Assembly (NCBI GenBank): GCA_023238725.1
Contig: CM041540.1
Span: 2,073,001-2,137,000, forward strand
DNA: 64,000 bases
Source: Scortum barcoo
Taxonomy: Eukaryota > Chordata > Actinopteri > Centrarchiformes > Terapontidae
Direction of reading: 5' to 3'
Shown here: one piece after another, positions 24,001 through 38,800 of the stretch
Position numbering within the stretch: position 1 is the first letter of the stretch
Layout of the letters: every line of letters begins with the position of its first letter
The notes under the pieces: generated by a model
Told to the model about the DNA's origin: nothing
Database searches by the model: none
What the model saw: the letters and a program-made list of their open reading frames with translations, nothing else
Position numbers and translations under genes: made by a program

Positions 24001-27000
24001 GGTCTCACTTTAAATACTTTTATTAGTGTCATTACTACTCGCATACAGTAACTGTTCATATTAAAATGAGGCTGCTGCAGAGTGTGTGTGTGTGTGTGTG
24101 TTTGTGTGTTTTAACTGCATCTACTGGTCACTAATAAAAAGCATCAGGCAGCCGTTTGTTCCTAATAAGCTCCCACAGTCACCTTCTCTGCTCACTCTGT
24201 ATTATTTATATGGTAAAAAGCTCTTTAAATTTGTATTTGCTCTCTCAAACCAACAGTGGAGGAAGAAGTACTCTCATACTTCACTTCGGTAAAAATAGTT
24301 GTAATGCTTAATATGAAAATACTCCTTTAAAACTAAATCCTCTGCCTCACAAATGTACTTTATTATTAAAAGCGAAAGTATTCATTGTGAAGGCAACAGC
24401 ATGTTTGTAGAGGCAGATATCAGAGTTGTGGGTGGGAGCGGTGCTTTCTATGACCAATATTTACAGAATATATTAAAGATATGAAAGCAATAATGCACAG
24501 TATGCAAAGTAATTCTGTCCTGTTCTACTTGAATGCATGTTTCAGGTTATTTTCGTACTGCATGTTCACACAGCAGCAGTAAGATCATGTTTAACAGTCA
24601 GCCTGATGTTCATTTGATTGAACACACACCAGCTAACGACTTGAGCTTTAAACACACGACTGTGTCTGTTTGTGTTCTTCTAAGTGATTTCCATCCCCTC
24701 CCTCCAGTTTCTGCTTCTTTTACGCATAAGTACATAATTGTGTACTGGGCTGTGAGTGCTGTCATAACACTTGACACGTAACGTAACACAGCATTTCTGC
24801 AGCTCAACGGATTTGTGTCGTCTGCGAAGAAGCGCAGCTGCTGCTGCTTTTGGCCTGCACGGTGTCCGTGGATGAGCTCGGAAGAAAACAGCATGGCGGA
24901 GAGCTTGCTGCTAAAATCAATAATCCACACAATGATCCTACACTCCAGCATACAGACAGACTGGGAATATCACATTAGTGTTACACAAAAGAACAGCTTC
25001 ATGCAGCACCCACGGGCAGAAAACAACAGAAAAAAGGGGCTCAGTTATGTTTTTTTTTTTAGCTCTTTTTAAACTTACATTTCACTCTGTGGTGCTGACT
25101 GTTAATAATATTCATCTTATTTGCAGTTTTGAATGTAACATGAACATCGTTTGTACAACTAACAACACAATTTGTGACATTTCTGAGGTACTATGGGCAC
25201 AAAACAACAAATTGCTCTTGGGTGTTGTGTGGATGTTATATTTCTGAAGCAGTGATTTATAGTGTGTGTAGTTATTAACTCTGTTAGGTTTTTGTTGTCA
25301 TTGAATGATTTTTTCAAAAGTATTACCAAAGAAATGGCTCAATGAAATCTTATTTGTGGAACTTAAGATTAAGAGAAACAACATTTGCACTGATAAAAGT
25401 GTTTTTGTGAGTTATTTAACACTCCAAATTAAATGTTTCTGTAATTCTGCAGCTAATTTGGTTCTTCTAAAATGAGACCTCGAAGCTTCTAACATAATTT
25501 AGATGTTCAACATTTTCATTATAAAACTATAAAATCATATTTGCACTAGAACACACGTATCTAATATTTTGGAGATTTTTGTAAAAACCTTTCTCCTCAG
25601 TTATGTTTCTCTCACATCATGCTGGTTATCTTGCTGCTGTTCACAGGACACTTATCTTCTTAATGTCAGCCTCTCAGGAAGTAAGAAAAACAGCCTTGTT
25701 TGAGCTCAGCGGTGATGCGATTTTGAGATAATCAATTGGTTCTTAAAGCGTTTTATGAGCCTAGTAGTTTATGGGATACACTCAAGCAGTAAAGGAGCTT
25801 TTTATTTATCTTGCAGCTTATCTGAAAATGAAAAAATCACCACACGCAGTTCACTGGACAGCACGTTTTAACCTCCCTCACTCTCTGAAAAAGACAATAA
25901 CGCTCAGCCACTTCCAGCTGACAGATGCAAGCTGACTGCTGCAGCTATTACACTCTCACTTCCTCTCTCTCTTTATAATGCTATCGGTGTCGCTCGCTCC
26001 ATTTCCAGCTGACTGATGTCCAACCATCATCTCTGACCATCGTTCTCGCTCGCTCTAATTTCTCTCCATCTGATAACTGAGGCAGTAAAACTCCACAAGA
26101 TCCAATCCCGCCGACCGTTACTGACATCGCTCTCCGTTTCTGTAGTTTACAGTGGCAGGTTCCATTGACGGTCGCCGTGGGAAACGCATCCGCCGTTTGT
26201 TCAGAGAGCCTCATCTGGATCAACAACAAGACGGGTAAAGAACTGTTGGTACACGTCAAGCACTAAAACCAAAGACTACACACATCTGATATTTAACATC
26301 TGCACAAAACTTCATTTCACTTAATTATCTCGTTACACTTGAGACAACAAGCTGTTACCTTGGGATTGTTTTTGTTAAGTTAACAGACAAAACTATCTCA
26401 TGATCACAAATTAATTATCTCATTATCTTAAGATATGTGATTCGTGTTTAATGGACTAAACACGCTTTAAAGGAAAAGGCCCTGTTCTGTGTTTTTCATT
26501 TTTCAGTGTTCAGCAGTCTGTCAGCAGCAGGAATAAACCTATCCTGTTTTTGTTTAAGAAAATAAAACTTTCTCTGTGTCTGTGTACAGAGAGGAAAGTT
26601 CATTCTGTCACTTCCTATCGTCAAAATAAAGCTCTTTATGTCTTTTTTAGTGAATAAAATTCCATTTTTCCTTTTGTTAGAGAGTAAAACTTGTTCTGGT
26701 TCATTTTTTTGGAGAATAGATCTCTCTCTGGGGCTGTTTTGGGGAAAATAAAGCTTGTTCTGCTTTTTTTTCAGACAGTAAAGCTAATTTTATTTCTTTT
26801 TCTAGGAGAAAAGAGATTTTTCTGGGTCTTTTTTGGAAAACACTCTTTGTTTCTATGCATTTTAATTTTTGCTTTTTGCTCTACTTTGGATTTTTTTAAG
26901 GGATAAAGCTGTTCTTGTTCTGTTTTTGGAAAACAACACTCTCTCTTACCATTTTTGAAGAATAAAACTCCTTTTTGTTCTGTTTTTGAGGAGTGAAATT

Positions 27001-30000
27001 GGCTGTGGTTGTGTTAACAGCTGCTGACAGAGTCGGTTTCTGGTACAACTTCACCTACTTGCAATGTTGAAAAGAGGCAGTCTCAAAGTTCAAGACTTCA
27101 AGACAGTTTAATTTCAACCACTGGGAGGGAAATTGAGGAAGTGGGCCAGAGTTGGGTCAGCAGCTATTTTCCTTGTTTTCCTCACCTGGCTGCTGCACAG
27201 TCTGAAAAATCCTACAAGCTGTTCCACTAAAGTTCACAACCTAATTTTACAACCTCAGAGGATGTTGTTCTTTTTCTGTGAAAGGCTGCGATGCAAACTT
27301 GTTTCAGTGACATGATGAATGTAAAGAAGTGGTGCAGATCTTGCAGTTTATATGTAGTTGTTCTAGTTTTTACATTTTCTGCTGCCTTCTATTTTGTAAA
27401 TGCAGGATTATATTTAATGTAGGGTTGGACATTTGTCCAAGTCAGTCTAAATGCCAAAGGTTTTTACAGACTACAAATTATTTCTGTTATTGGAAAACAC
27501 AAGATGTTTTAAAACTGCAGGGTGGTTTAATTATCTTGAACAAAGCAAGCAAAAACAAATTTAAGGATATCTGTTTTCAGACAAACCAAATGATCTGGTT
27601 GTAATTCTGACATGGATGTTGACATTAATGCTATTCACAAGTCGGTAACATCATAAACAACATAAATGAGTCAAAATAGATAACTTAAAAGTTCAACCAG
27701 TGAAGTCATCACAGATTTAAACAGTCTGTCTGTTCAACCCCAACTTCTAGGATAAAAAGGACAAACATCAGTGACATTCAATCTTTTAAAATACTGCGAG
27801 TAACTCAACTGGACAGTGTGGTATCATCTGCATATATGATGATCTTCAACAAATGCTTTTTATTTTGACCTTTTTTGGTTGAATCACGACTGTTTTTATT
27901 AGAGAGAGTGTTTTTTGTTTTGTTTTGTCTCAGAAACCCACATGATTGGTCAGATGGACGACAAAACCTGGTTGCTAGGCAACATCAACCAGACAGGCTA
28001 CTTCCGGGTGAACTATGACCTTCAGAACTGGAAACTGCTGATCCAACAACTCCACACCAACCCTCAAGTATGTCTGTCTGTCTTTTATTTCTCTATCTGT
28101 CTGGCTGGCTGGCTCTCTTTCTGTTTAACTCTCTTCTTTTTCTTTTTTTACTCCCTCTTTCAGATCATCTCTGTTGGAAACAGGGCGGGACTCATCGATG
28201 ATGCCTTCAACCTGGCCAGGTGAGTCTTCTTTAATCAGAAAACACAATCTGGTTTGAAAGTCCAGTTCAGACTTGGCGTTATCCTGACACACTTAGTGGA
28301 TCACACACTTTGGTGTAACGGAGGAAAGTGGTGGACAAATGATGTGTCTGTTGTCTGAGAGGCTCATCTGTCATTCAGCCTGTAAGACATCTGGACACAT
28401 AGAGGGAGCGAGCAGCCAGACTGTTTCTCTTTGTTTTTAATTGCTTTGCAACGAGTGTCTTTATTGAACAGGACTGAAGAAGTGTCTGCCTCCTGCAGAT
28501 ATGTCTGTTTTGATGGACTGAGTGTTTTGCGCAGACACATATATTTCAGAGTTGTCATCATGTGTTTAGCCAACAGCATTGAGGAGCTGGTTTTGTGCTT
28601 CTGTCAGCTGTATACACAGAGGTTTATATACTTTATGTGAGTACAGCTAAGACCTATGGATTTTCACACACAATTTACATTCACACACCAGGCGTCGGGA
28701 CGGGGCTTTGACAGCGGTTCATTCCTCCGCCATCACAACGGCTTCATAAGTGCAGCTCGGTGGCTCGTGGATTAACATTGCTGCCTTCTGGCTTCTTTCT
28801 GTGTTTAGTTTGCACATTTTTCTGTTGAATTATTCCCCCCAGTTCCCACCAATACATGTGCATGTTTAGCAAATCTGACACTGCCAAGGTAGCTGTCAAT
28901 CTTTACGTTATTCTCATCTTTCTGTCGATTTTCACTGTTATTTGTTCACCATCTTCAGTGTAGAGATTTGGGGAATGCAGACTCCAGGAAGAGCCACATT
29001 GATAGAGACAAGGACTGTGAGCCTCCTGCAGCTTTCCAGTCAACTTTAATTTCACTGAAATCATCAACATCAACACTTGTTTTTCCATCTGATTGAAAGT
29101 CTTTTTTTTTTGTATTTTTGTATGACTGTGCACCGCTTCATTTACGATATAATGAAACACGGGGTGCCAATATTAATATTAGTACGATGGGTTGACATTT
29201 ATTGCAATTTTTTATTGTTGTCAGCTTCTTGATTAGTTTAAAAAAAGTGAAATAAAGAGACACAACTAGAGAGTGAATGGCAGCGAGGGATCCGGTGAAG
29301 GAGAATAAAACTTTCTTTCTTCATTTCTTGTTGGTTGAAGAAGAAACAGACGTACTGATGTTTGAGTTTTTTCTGCAGCATTTCTCCTTTTCATTCACTC
29401 ATTACAAACATCAGTCATGCAACAGTAAATACAACAAGGTGACTCTGTGTTGTTTTCTGTCCTGTCATTGCTCTAATCTCCCTAAAAGATCCTTTCTGCC
29501 AGTGAAGCGGTACACAAGTTGTGAAATTTTGCTTCTAGTCCAGTCTGGTTTAGTTCAGTCTTGCTCCTCTGGTTCTGCACTTCCTGGAGTGTGTTTCATT
29601 TTATATTTGCAATTCTGAAACTGGCAGACAGAACTCATTGTTACAGTACCTTTCAAGCATGCACGCAAGCCAAATGGAAAGCAAGCAGCAATAAATGATA
29701 GTTATTATGGACAAAAATACATTAAAAAAAAGACCAGAATTTCACACTTTAGCAGGGCACTGTTCCCGGAGCTGCAGCTGCCTGGGAATATACTGCGTCT
29801 GCAGTTTGGCCGTTTTGGAGGAGAGTCATCAAGAGTCATCTGCAGAGATGAGCGTCCACATTCAGAGATCTGTATGAGAGAGTGGTAAAAAAGAAATTCA
29901 ACAAACAACCTGAGCCAGCGAAGTGATCGATTAGGAGGAGTGTGTCATTTCTCATAGCGATGCTTTCAGCCCGAAGCTTTTTTGAACTCCGTAACCAAAA

Positions 30001-33000
30001 TCTACTCTGACACCAAACCTATAACTCAATCTACCCTCTCTCTCTCTTTTTTACTGCATCTCTCTCTCTCTCTTTACCATCTGTCCTTTGTCATGTTGAA
30101 TGAGCAACAGCTAGAGACGACCTCGCTGCCTGACTCTGCTCGAGTGTGTGTGTGTGAGTGTGTGTTGATGAGTTAGGAGCTCAGCAGGAGGTTTCCATCT
30201 GTACAGAAAAAGAAACACTACTAAAGATCCATTAATATTCACACTGACAGCAGAAGATGCTCTTACTTCAGCCTGCATCTGTCGCCATGGTAACGCTGAA
30301 CATCACTACACACCGCAGACGGAGGGAGACACACAACGTTTGCCGGTTTTGTTTTTTGTTTTTTTTTTTTTAGATCTCATAGTAAGTCAAACATTTTTTA
30401 AAGGGCAATTTCACCCAAATTACAAACCTCACTTTTAACTGTTTTTATTGGAGCACATTCTACCAAAGAAATAGTCCCTCTTGCCCCCAATCAAAAGTTT
30501 TTTTTTAATGCCATGCGCACGACCAACTCAGTACCTTAAATGAGAAAATGACACCTCTAACAATCACAGGAGTTCTCTGGATGTTTTGAAGGAACAGTTT
30601 AATATTTTCTGTTCAATGGACGACATGATGTTGGAGTTCATCTCTCGTCACCTCATTTAATGTCCATCTTGTCTCTGTCCATCGACAAAAAACTGAACCA
30701 TGAAATACTGTCAGGATGTCCACACAGACACACAAGAAGCAGTTAAAAGACCTTCATTTATGATTTTATTACAACTCGTATCTAATTATCTAATGACACA
30801 GAGACAGTGGGACTTTTTCTTGATTCACATGTGAATATTTTAGCAAATAATAACTATTTCTGTGTTGTTGTTTTTTAAAGTTTGACAGTGTGTCTTCAAC
30901 CTGTCTGCTCTTTCCTAAATATCACAAATCCATTTAGAGAGTACAATGTTAATGTTAATAGTAGTAATGGTGTCAAAAACTACAATAATGTGTTGTAAAC
31001 AAATCAGCCGTCATTTCATCTAAAGATCACCTGAGGGAGATCAAAAGATTCAGATCAGTTTGGTCTCTGATTGTTCAGCACAGTGAGACTTTCTGGATGT
31101 TTTCATCTCATTTCAGAACAAAGAAACAGCAGAAAGCTCCTCCTTTAAAACGGACAAAAAAACAAAGATGTTATTTCAGCATTTCTTCTGATTGCCAATC
31201 ACTGAATTGATCACATCTTTAAATCTTTAATCTCTGAATTCATTTGAGTTCTGCTGATTCTTCTCCTGCTTCCAGTTTGATTGGCTGAAGCCTGAGCAAG
31301 CCACACGGCGCTGCATGATGGTGGCAGCAGGAGTGTGTGTGTGTGTGTGTGGAAGCTAGTTTAGTAGTAATAAATGGCTGTGTCTCTGTGAGTGTGCACT
31401 TAAACAGTGATGGATGTCGCGCCTCTCTTTTACTCTGTGTGTTTGTGCGTGTGTTTGTGTGACTGTGTGTGTGTGTACGTGTGTGTGTGTGTTTGACCGC
31501 AGCAGTCCCTCGTTAGCTCTCCACTGAGCCTTGCTAATGGCTAATGGACAAACAATTAACTGGCCCTTAACGAAGTTAACGAGTTAATGAGCTCGTTAAG
31601 ACGACAACACTGGGAGAGAGACACACACTCACACCTGCACACACGCACACATGCACACACACACAGACTGTAAATGAGAGAGAAAATTGAAAATCTATAA
31701 TCTCTTCACTTTCCTGCTTCAGAACAACCAGACTAACAGTTTCTGCAGCAGAGCGTGTGAGCATGTTCAGACGTTGGTGTGAGCGGTAAACTCTTTCAAA
31801 TCAAGGTTTGTCCTCTGAGGAGCAGGAAGGAGGAAGTTTAACATTTGTGCTCATCATAAACTACTTTTAACCAACATGTGTGCACTCATTTTGAGTTTAA
31901 AAGGAACATGAGAATAATCAGACCTGATCCACGACGACATACAGAATCATTTTTCCTTCACTGTTCACACGTCTGCCTCAAACGTCATGTGATGATGATG
32001 ATGATCAGAGCTGATAGCAGATGAATGAAGGCAGAGTGAAAAATGTGAGGTTCATTGGATAGTTTGAGTAATTATTATTTCGTCTTTGTTTGGAGGATCC
32101 AGGTGGATCTGTGAGGACCTTGACGAGTGTGCTCGGTATTTAAATGAAGTTTGGACTGCGGCAGTCCTTGAGGTTTTTCAGGTCTTCAGGGTTTTACAGT
32201 GAAGGGTTTTGGTGTGTTAGTAATAGTTTGACATTGTTGGGAAATTACTTTTTATTTGCTTGTTTGCAGAGTCGGGGTGAGAAGATTATTGTTCAGGACA
32301 GACACAGTAACTTCCTGAAGCCTTAAAAAAAGACTTCAGGAACAAACAGCAGCTGAGAAAAAGTCCTGCACATACAGATTAAACAAAGATATGCAGGTTA
32401 AATAAAGGTCTTTAGAGGTGCTGCTGGATGACATTTTGAACTTTGGACAAAGCCAGGCTAGCTGTTTCCCCCTGTTTCCAGTCTTTATGCTAAGCTAAGC
32501 TACCCGGCTGTTTTCTGGAGCTTTTCCAAAGAAGAGTAGAGTATTACTGATTTAAGGTGTTTGAATGGTTTAATCTTCAGGATTTTTAGGTTCTTATTTT
32601 TAGGATTTTCCAGGTTTTGCACAATTTTAAGTTTCTCACAGGGTTTTAAAAGTTCCAGCTCCAGTGTTTTAAAGGCCTCTGTGATTTATTAATGGTCATT
32701 TTCAGGAGCTATAACTGAGTTTAAGTGTGTGTTGTAGATATTAAGCCATACAGAGCCTATGCAAGAGGGAACAATTTTCTTTCCTGGTACACATCACAGA
32801 TCACTGGACATCCAGGAGGCCTCTAGATGTTGCTCCCTTTTACTATTTTGTGGAAATCTGAGACAAAAATAAATGAAAAAGGCTGAAAATGAAAAAGGAA
32901 AACAAGTGAAGAGAAGAAACACACATCCGTTATTTTGACAGTCGTTGCTCTGACACACGGGGACAGTATGAAGTGTCGGCGCTGGAGGATGGAAAACACT

Positions 33001-35791
33001 GATGGACAAATAAACAGGCAGCCTGATCGATGGCTGGATGCTGTTGCCGTGGCGACCACTATCTCAGCCTCTGCCTTTGTCCCATTGCATGTTTCAGGAA
33101 AAAAAAAAAAGTGGCATAAACAGGAAGTCTCCGCTCAGCTTCTGTGGATTATGCTAATGTCTCAGAGGCCAGGTGCGTGATGGGAATGGAGATGAAAGTG
33201 CGGAGGTTGGTTTGGGTTGGATGAGAGGTAGATTATGGAAATACGACGCTCTGGAGTTTAGAGTTTCCTCGGCTGCTCGGAGACTTAAAGAGTCTTATCT
33301 GAAACAGATTAACTTCCTCTGTCTCTCTCTCTCTCACTGTCTGTCTGTCTGCCTGAGTAAATTAAAAAAACAAAAAACATTTCATTACAAGCACATTAAA
33401 TCAATTCACCTCCTTCTCTGTGCGTCTCTCACTCTCTTTGATTGACAGCTCGGTGGTAAAGTTCAGCGCTCGGTCTATCGGCAGGAAGTCGGACATTTCT
33501 CTGCAGCAATTTCCTCGTCAGTCGCTCTTCTCCCCGATTGATAATCAGAATAAAACCAATAAAACTAACATCGCCTCTCTGAGTTCACTTTCTGTCCTTG
33601 TCTGCCCGCCTCATTAATATTCATGAGCTGTGGGCGGGGCTGAAGGTCAATGCAGGAAGCAGGTGAGGCCCCCCCCAAAAAAACATCATGAATGTTAATG
33701 AATGCACAAAAGGAAGTTTGTTAATATTCATGAGGCGGTGGCTGTAACCCAGGCAGCTAAACCGCCCCGGTGGCATTTAGAGGCCAAGTTTTTCTTAATG
33801 TGTTCACACTGTAGTTTATTCACACACACACACACACACTGAGGGTTACGTCTGAGGGCGACAGAGCAAATGTACATCAGGAGCTGGCTTCAAATTGAAT
33901 TAATGTCCCAGAATGCACCTGAACTCTGCGCTAATAAAAAAAGTCCAGATGAGTTCAGAAAGAGTCATAAAGATTTTTTTTTTTTTTTACTACGGAAGGC
34001 CAAATGGGTCAAAACATGCTTCTGAATTGAGTTAAATTTATTTCAGAAATATAAAGTATTAAAGAAACCAAGAATGGCCGTGCTTCAATTTTTTTTTAAT
34101 GCCGTTATCTCGAGATAATGAGATAATTAACCTGTAATCATGAGAGGTGTTTCCTTTTTTTTCCTTGTGATGTTTGTGTGTTTATCTCCAGTTAGTTTCC
34201 ATCAGCAGGTGTCTGTAGGCTCTGTGGAGATGCTGTGGGGGTCATTATGTACAGTGGGACTGGCAAACAGGATGAGCTTAATAATGTCTTCATTATTTCT
34301 ATATAATATATATAACGGCTTTATTTGAGCAGCTGCTGGCTGAAGCAGAGAGATGGGTCAACCTCTCATCTTTGGAGACTATAAAACCAGATTGTCTGCT
34401 CCAAATGAAGAAACTGCAGCAAAGCAAACTCCACATTTAGGCCTTAATTATTGATCAGTTATGGATCCTCCCTGACAGTCATCACAGTGATCTTGAAGGT
34501 TGAAATCAGCTGTGCTCAAATGAAACACACACATATTTAAATATGTAATAATATGGTATAATGAACTCGTGATCTCAAGATAATGGCAGTAACTTACAAG
34601 AAGCAATAATGAATAATGAAAACTTGGTCTCACAGATGAGAAATTAAATTTATAAGTAATTAAAACACACTCTCCCTCAATTAAATACACAAAGCCTGCG
34701 TTCTGGTGTGATCAGCAGCTAATGATGACTAATAAAGAAAACTTTAAATATCATGTTATTATGTCCTTTTAGAACAGAAACGACTGTTTGCTGAGCTCAG
34801 GACTCTTCTCTTCTCTTACTACAGATGCCTCTTGTGGCCACTGTTCAGTAAAAGTTGAGTTGTTTTGCTTTGAAGTAAAAAATAGCCTGAAAAGCAAAAT
34901 GAATTTCAGGTTTGTTTTTTTTGTTTTGTTTCTTTTTTTTCAGTTTCTAGGAATATGCATCTGTTATTCACTAAGAAAACACTGAGAAAACTCCTCTCTC
35001 AGAACGAAATGAAATAAAAAGTACTTTTCTAATTTTATTTCTTATTTTTCATGTTTGTGGAAAAATGGACTTCTGTGTCTTTTAGTTAAAAATGTGTGAT
35101 GTTTTTTGTGGTATCTGGTCCTGGTGTTTTAGGGGAATTTAGAGTAATATCACACACATTTTTCATATTTTTCTTGTCTCTTTTGACACTTTTACAAAAA
35201 AAAAACACCAAAAAAGAAAAGATGTTTGTGGTATCAAATTTCATAATTGGAGCCTCAGAGCCGACTGAAATTTTTGCTCCTGTTTTTTTCCACCTTAGCT
35301 GAAATGATTTGCGTTGAATTCTTTGAATTATTGATCGTATTAAAGGTGTCACTGTGGGAAAAACAAACATGTTTCATTATTCACCAGGAGAAGTAGATTT
35401 TCTTGTTTCACCGATGGCAGAGAGGATGTTTGAATTTGGGTTTGAGCGTGTTAGATAGTTTTAAAATCTGACTGTCCTTTCTGTCTCTCAGGGCCGGGTA
35501 CCTCCCACAGGGCGTTCCCTTGCAGCTGATTGGCTATCTGCCTGAGGAGACGTCCTTCCTGCCGTGGCACGCCGCCAGCCGGGCGCTCTACCAGCTGGAC
35601 AAACTTCTGGACCGCACAGACGAATACAGCCTGTTCAGTGTAAACACCCGATCGATCAGTTATTGTCCCAATCAATCAGTCCTCCAGTCAATCAGTCAGT
35701 CATTTAGTCAGTCAGTAACAGCTCCATGTTGGCGAAATAAACTGTTTACTCAGCGCTGAGAGCTCAGTGTGTGTAATTAATAATTAATGCT

Positions 35792-35825
<34 letters not shown>

Positions 35826-38800
35826 TGTTGATGTTTGTGTGTGCATTTGTGTCTGTTTATCTTTATGTTGTTTATCTGTTCATGTGCGTGCGTGTCTGAA
35901 TATGTTTATGTACGTTTGTGTGTCTATTTGTTTTTGTTTATGTTTGTGTTTGTTTGTGTGCGTGTGCATATGTATGTGTTTTTGTGTATGTTTCTTGCAT
36001 GTATGTGTGTGTGTTTGTGTGTCTGTTTATTTATTTTTGTGCTTGTTTGTGTGTGTCTGTTTATGATTGTGTGTGTTCACAGGACTACGTGCTGAAGCAG
36101 GTCGCTTCACGGTACCATCAGATGGGCTGGCCAACAAACAGCCCTGGCAATGAGGGAAACATCCTGCAGGCGTCCTACCAGACCGAGTACGCGACACACA
36201 CACACTCCACTTGATATTATCACACCTCTAACACACAGCGCCCTGTAGGAGGTTTTTGGGCGTGCAAACAGTGTGTGGGCGTCTCCAGGCTCACCTGCTA
36301 TTTCGGTTCATGTATGCAGCAAAATGTCGAAGGCCTGCACGAGGCGGAGTGTAAGCTGGAGGATGATTTCCACTCTGAACAGTCACATCACGGCCGATCA
36401 GCTCAGAGACTAGCCTAGCTTTGAGAAAAATAAAAACTTTACCTTCATTAACTCCAGAGTGGTTTGATTTACATGTCGTAACAGCTGCTGTTGGTCACAT
36501 AAACAAACTTTAGTTGAGCTGACTGTTTATCTCTGCTTATAATCCATGCTGAGCTTCGATAAATGCATCCTCGACCTGCTCTATAGATATCAGGATGTTC
36601 CTTTAAGTGTTTGGTGTTTGATATAAAGAGTCGTATGTGTGTAATAACTTCCTCTTTTTGTCTTCAGGGAGCTACAGAGGGAGCTCATCATGTTAGCGTG
36701 TAGCTTCGGGAACAAACAGTGCCACCGCCAGGCCGTCGCCTACATCTCCGACTGGATCTCCAGCAACAAGAACAGGTACGACACACATACACACACACAC
36801 ACTGTCTGTACATCTGACTGGCTTCATTTAACACTGTTGGAGCTACAGCTGACTCTGGGAATGTATATAATATAATGCAAAAGACAACTAAAATATTTCT
36901 ATTTAACTGGATGCTGCAGCTCTTTAAACACGCAAATTGACGTAAAAAGTAAAAGAAAAGAAAAAAATACAGTCGTTGCTTCCTCTTGTGTTTCTTTCAG
37001 CACCACAGTCATGTGAAAAGCTGCAAGAAATCCCAAAGAGTTGAGAGAGAGACACTGCTCATTTCTGTAATACTTCACTTTTATTTTACAAAACCAAGAA
37101 TGGGGGAAAAAATCACACATGTGGCTGAAGATATGGAAAAATAGTGTTAAATAGCAAAAATAGCAATTTTAAAACCACCACAAAATTTTACAAATAACAT
37201 TTTCAGGAGGGCTCAGGTGTTCTGGAGGTGAATAAAGACAAATTTTTCTCTTCATTATCCATGTGAAGACATTTTTAGGTTTGAATATTTTTTACTCGAT
37301 TTAAACATATAGCTGAAATAAAAGTGATGTTAGGGCAGTGGAGGAAAGCTCCTTTTGTACCCAAAATTTAAGAGAGGAAAACTGAGGTAGTAAAAATAAG
37401 AATTTAATGCTTCGTCTAAGTGTAGAATACAGACAGAAAAGTCCAGGATACGTCGGCTGTAGATACTTTGGACAAAAACTCTTATTCTAAATAATAAAGA
37501 AGGTGTACCTGTCTCGGTTGTAGAGAGGAGCAGAGCTGCCAACTGTTCACCACCTGGTGGTGAGTTAGTCAGATGGGGGGGAAGGATGCCGGGCAGACCT
37601 GGTAGACCCAAACAGGATAGTGAGGGTTTGCTGGGAACGCCTGGCTGAAGAACCTGTCCAGATGGTCTTCAACTCCCACCTCCGGCAGAGCTTCGAATAC
37701 ATTCATTCCCTGAGGGTGGCGGGAGATATGGAGTCTGAATGGGCCCTGTTCCGTGCCGCCACTGTTGAAGCGCAGCAGTCATGAGAGCTGTGGCCGCAAG
37801 GCAGCTAAGGGATAGTCGCATGGCGGCAGGCTGAAGGAGGAGTCCTACAGGGCATGGATGGCCTGTGGGACTCCAGAAGCAGCAGCTGATGGCTACCAAC
37901 GGGCCAAGCGGTACATGGCTCTGGCAGTCACTGAAAAACTCGGGTGTGGGAGGAGTTCGGTGAGGCTATGGAGAAAGACTTTCGGTGGGCCACAAGGTTA
38001 TTCTGGCAAACCGTCCGGCGCCTCAGGAGGGGAAGACAGCGCAACTCACTCACACTGTTTACAGTGGGAGCGGGGAACTGTTAACCTCAACTAGGCAGAT
38101 AGTCGGGCGGTGGAAAGAGTACTTAGAGGATCTCCTCAATCTTACCAACACACATTCCCCAGAGGAAACAGAGCCTGGGGGCTCAGAGGTGGGTGCTCTC
38201 ATCTCTGGGATGGAGGTCGCTGAAGCAGTTAAACAACTGCGTAGCAGCGGTGCCCCGGGATGGATGAGATCCGCCTGAATGGGTACCTGAAGAAGTCTTT
38301 GGATGTTGTAGGACTGTCTTGGTTGACACGACTCTACAACATTGCGTGGACATCGGGGCAGTACCTCTGGAGTGGCAAACTGGGGTGGTGGTCCCTATCT
38401 TCAAGAAAGGGGACCAGAGGTTGCATATAGGGGGAATCACACTCCTCAGCCTCCCTGGGAAGGTCTACACAGCCAGGGTACTGGAGAGGAGAGTCCGACC
38501 GATAGTCGAACCTCGGATTAAAGAGGGACAATGTGGTTTTCGTCCTGGTCGTGGAACAGTGGACCAGGCTCTTCACCCTTCACCTTGGCAGGGTGCTAGA
38601 AGGGGCAAGGGAGCCAGTTTGCCCAACCAGTCTATATGTGTTTTGTAGATCTGGAGAAGGCCTACACGACCGTGTGCCCAGAGGCACTCTGCACTGGGGG
38701 GCACTCAGAGAATATGGGGTGGATGGCACCTTATTAAGGGCCATTCAATCACTGTATTGTAGGAGTGTGAGTTTGGTTCGCATTGCCGGCAGTAAGTCAG

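Larger units (their letters stand above)
18749..26145 (+). other. trhde intron d-e
   Basis: 7.4 kb, GTAGGT...TTTCTGTAG. It holds pyrimidine-rich sequence at about 20060-20260, a small CpG-richer patch at about 20270-20500, and CA arrays near 23524. No coding sequence is recognisable. Confidence 0.85.
28220..35491 (+). other. trhde intron g-h
   Basis: 7.3 kb, GTGAGT...TCTCTCAG. It holds TG-rich runs (30145, 31330-31490), a fish dispersed repeat (32438-32520) and a second long copy of TIR transposon family 1 (34060-34610). No coding sequence is recognisable. Confidence 0.85.

Noticed and set aside
35797..36214. Overlapping open frames rich in Cys/Val/Phe on the + strand
   Set aside because: They translate the TG-rich intron h-i and run into exon i in the wrong frame.
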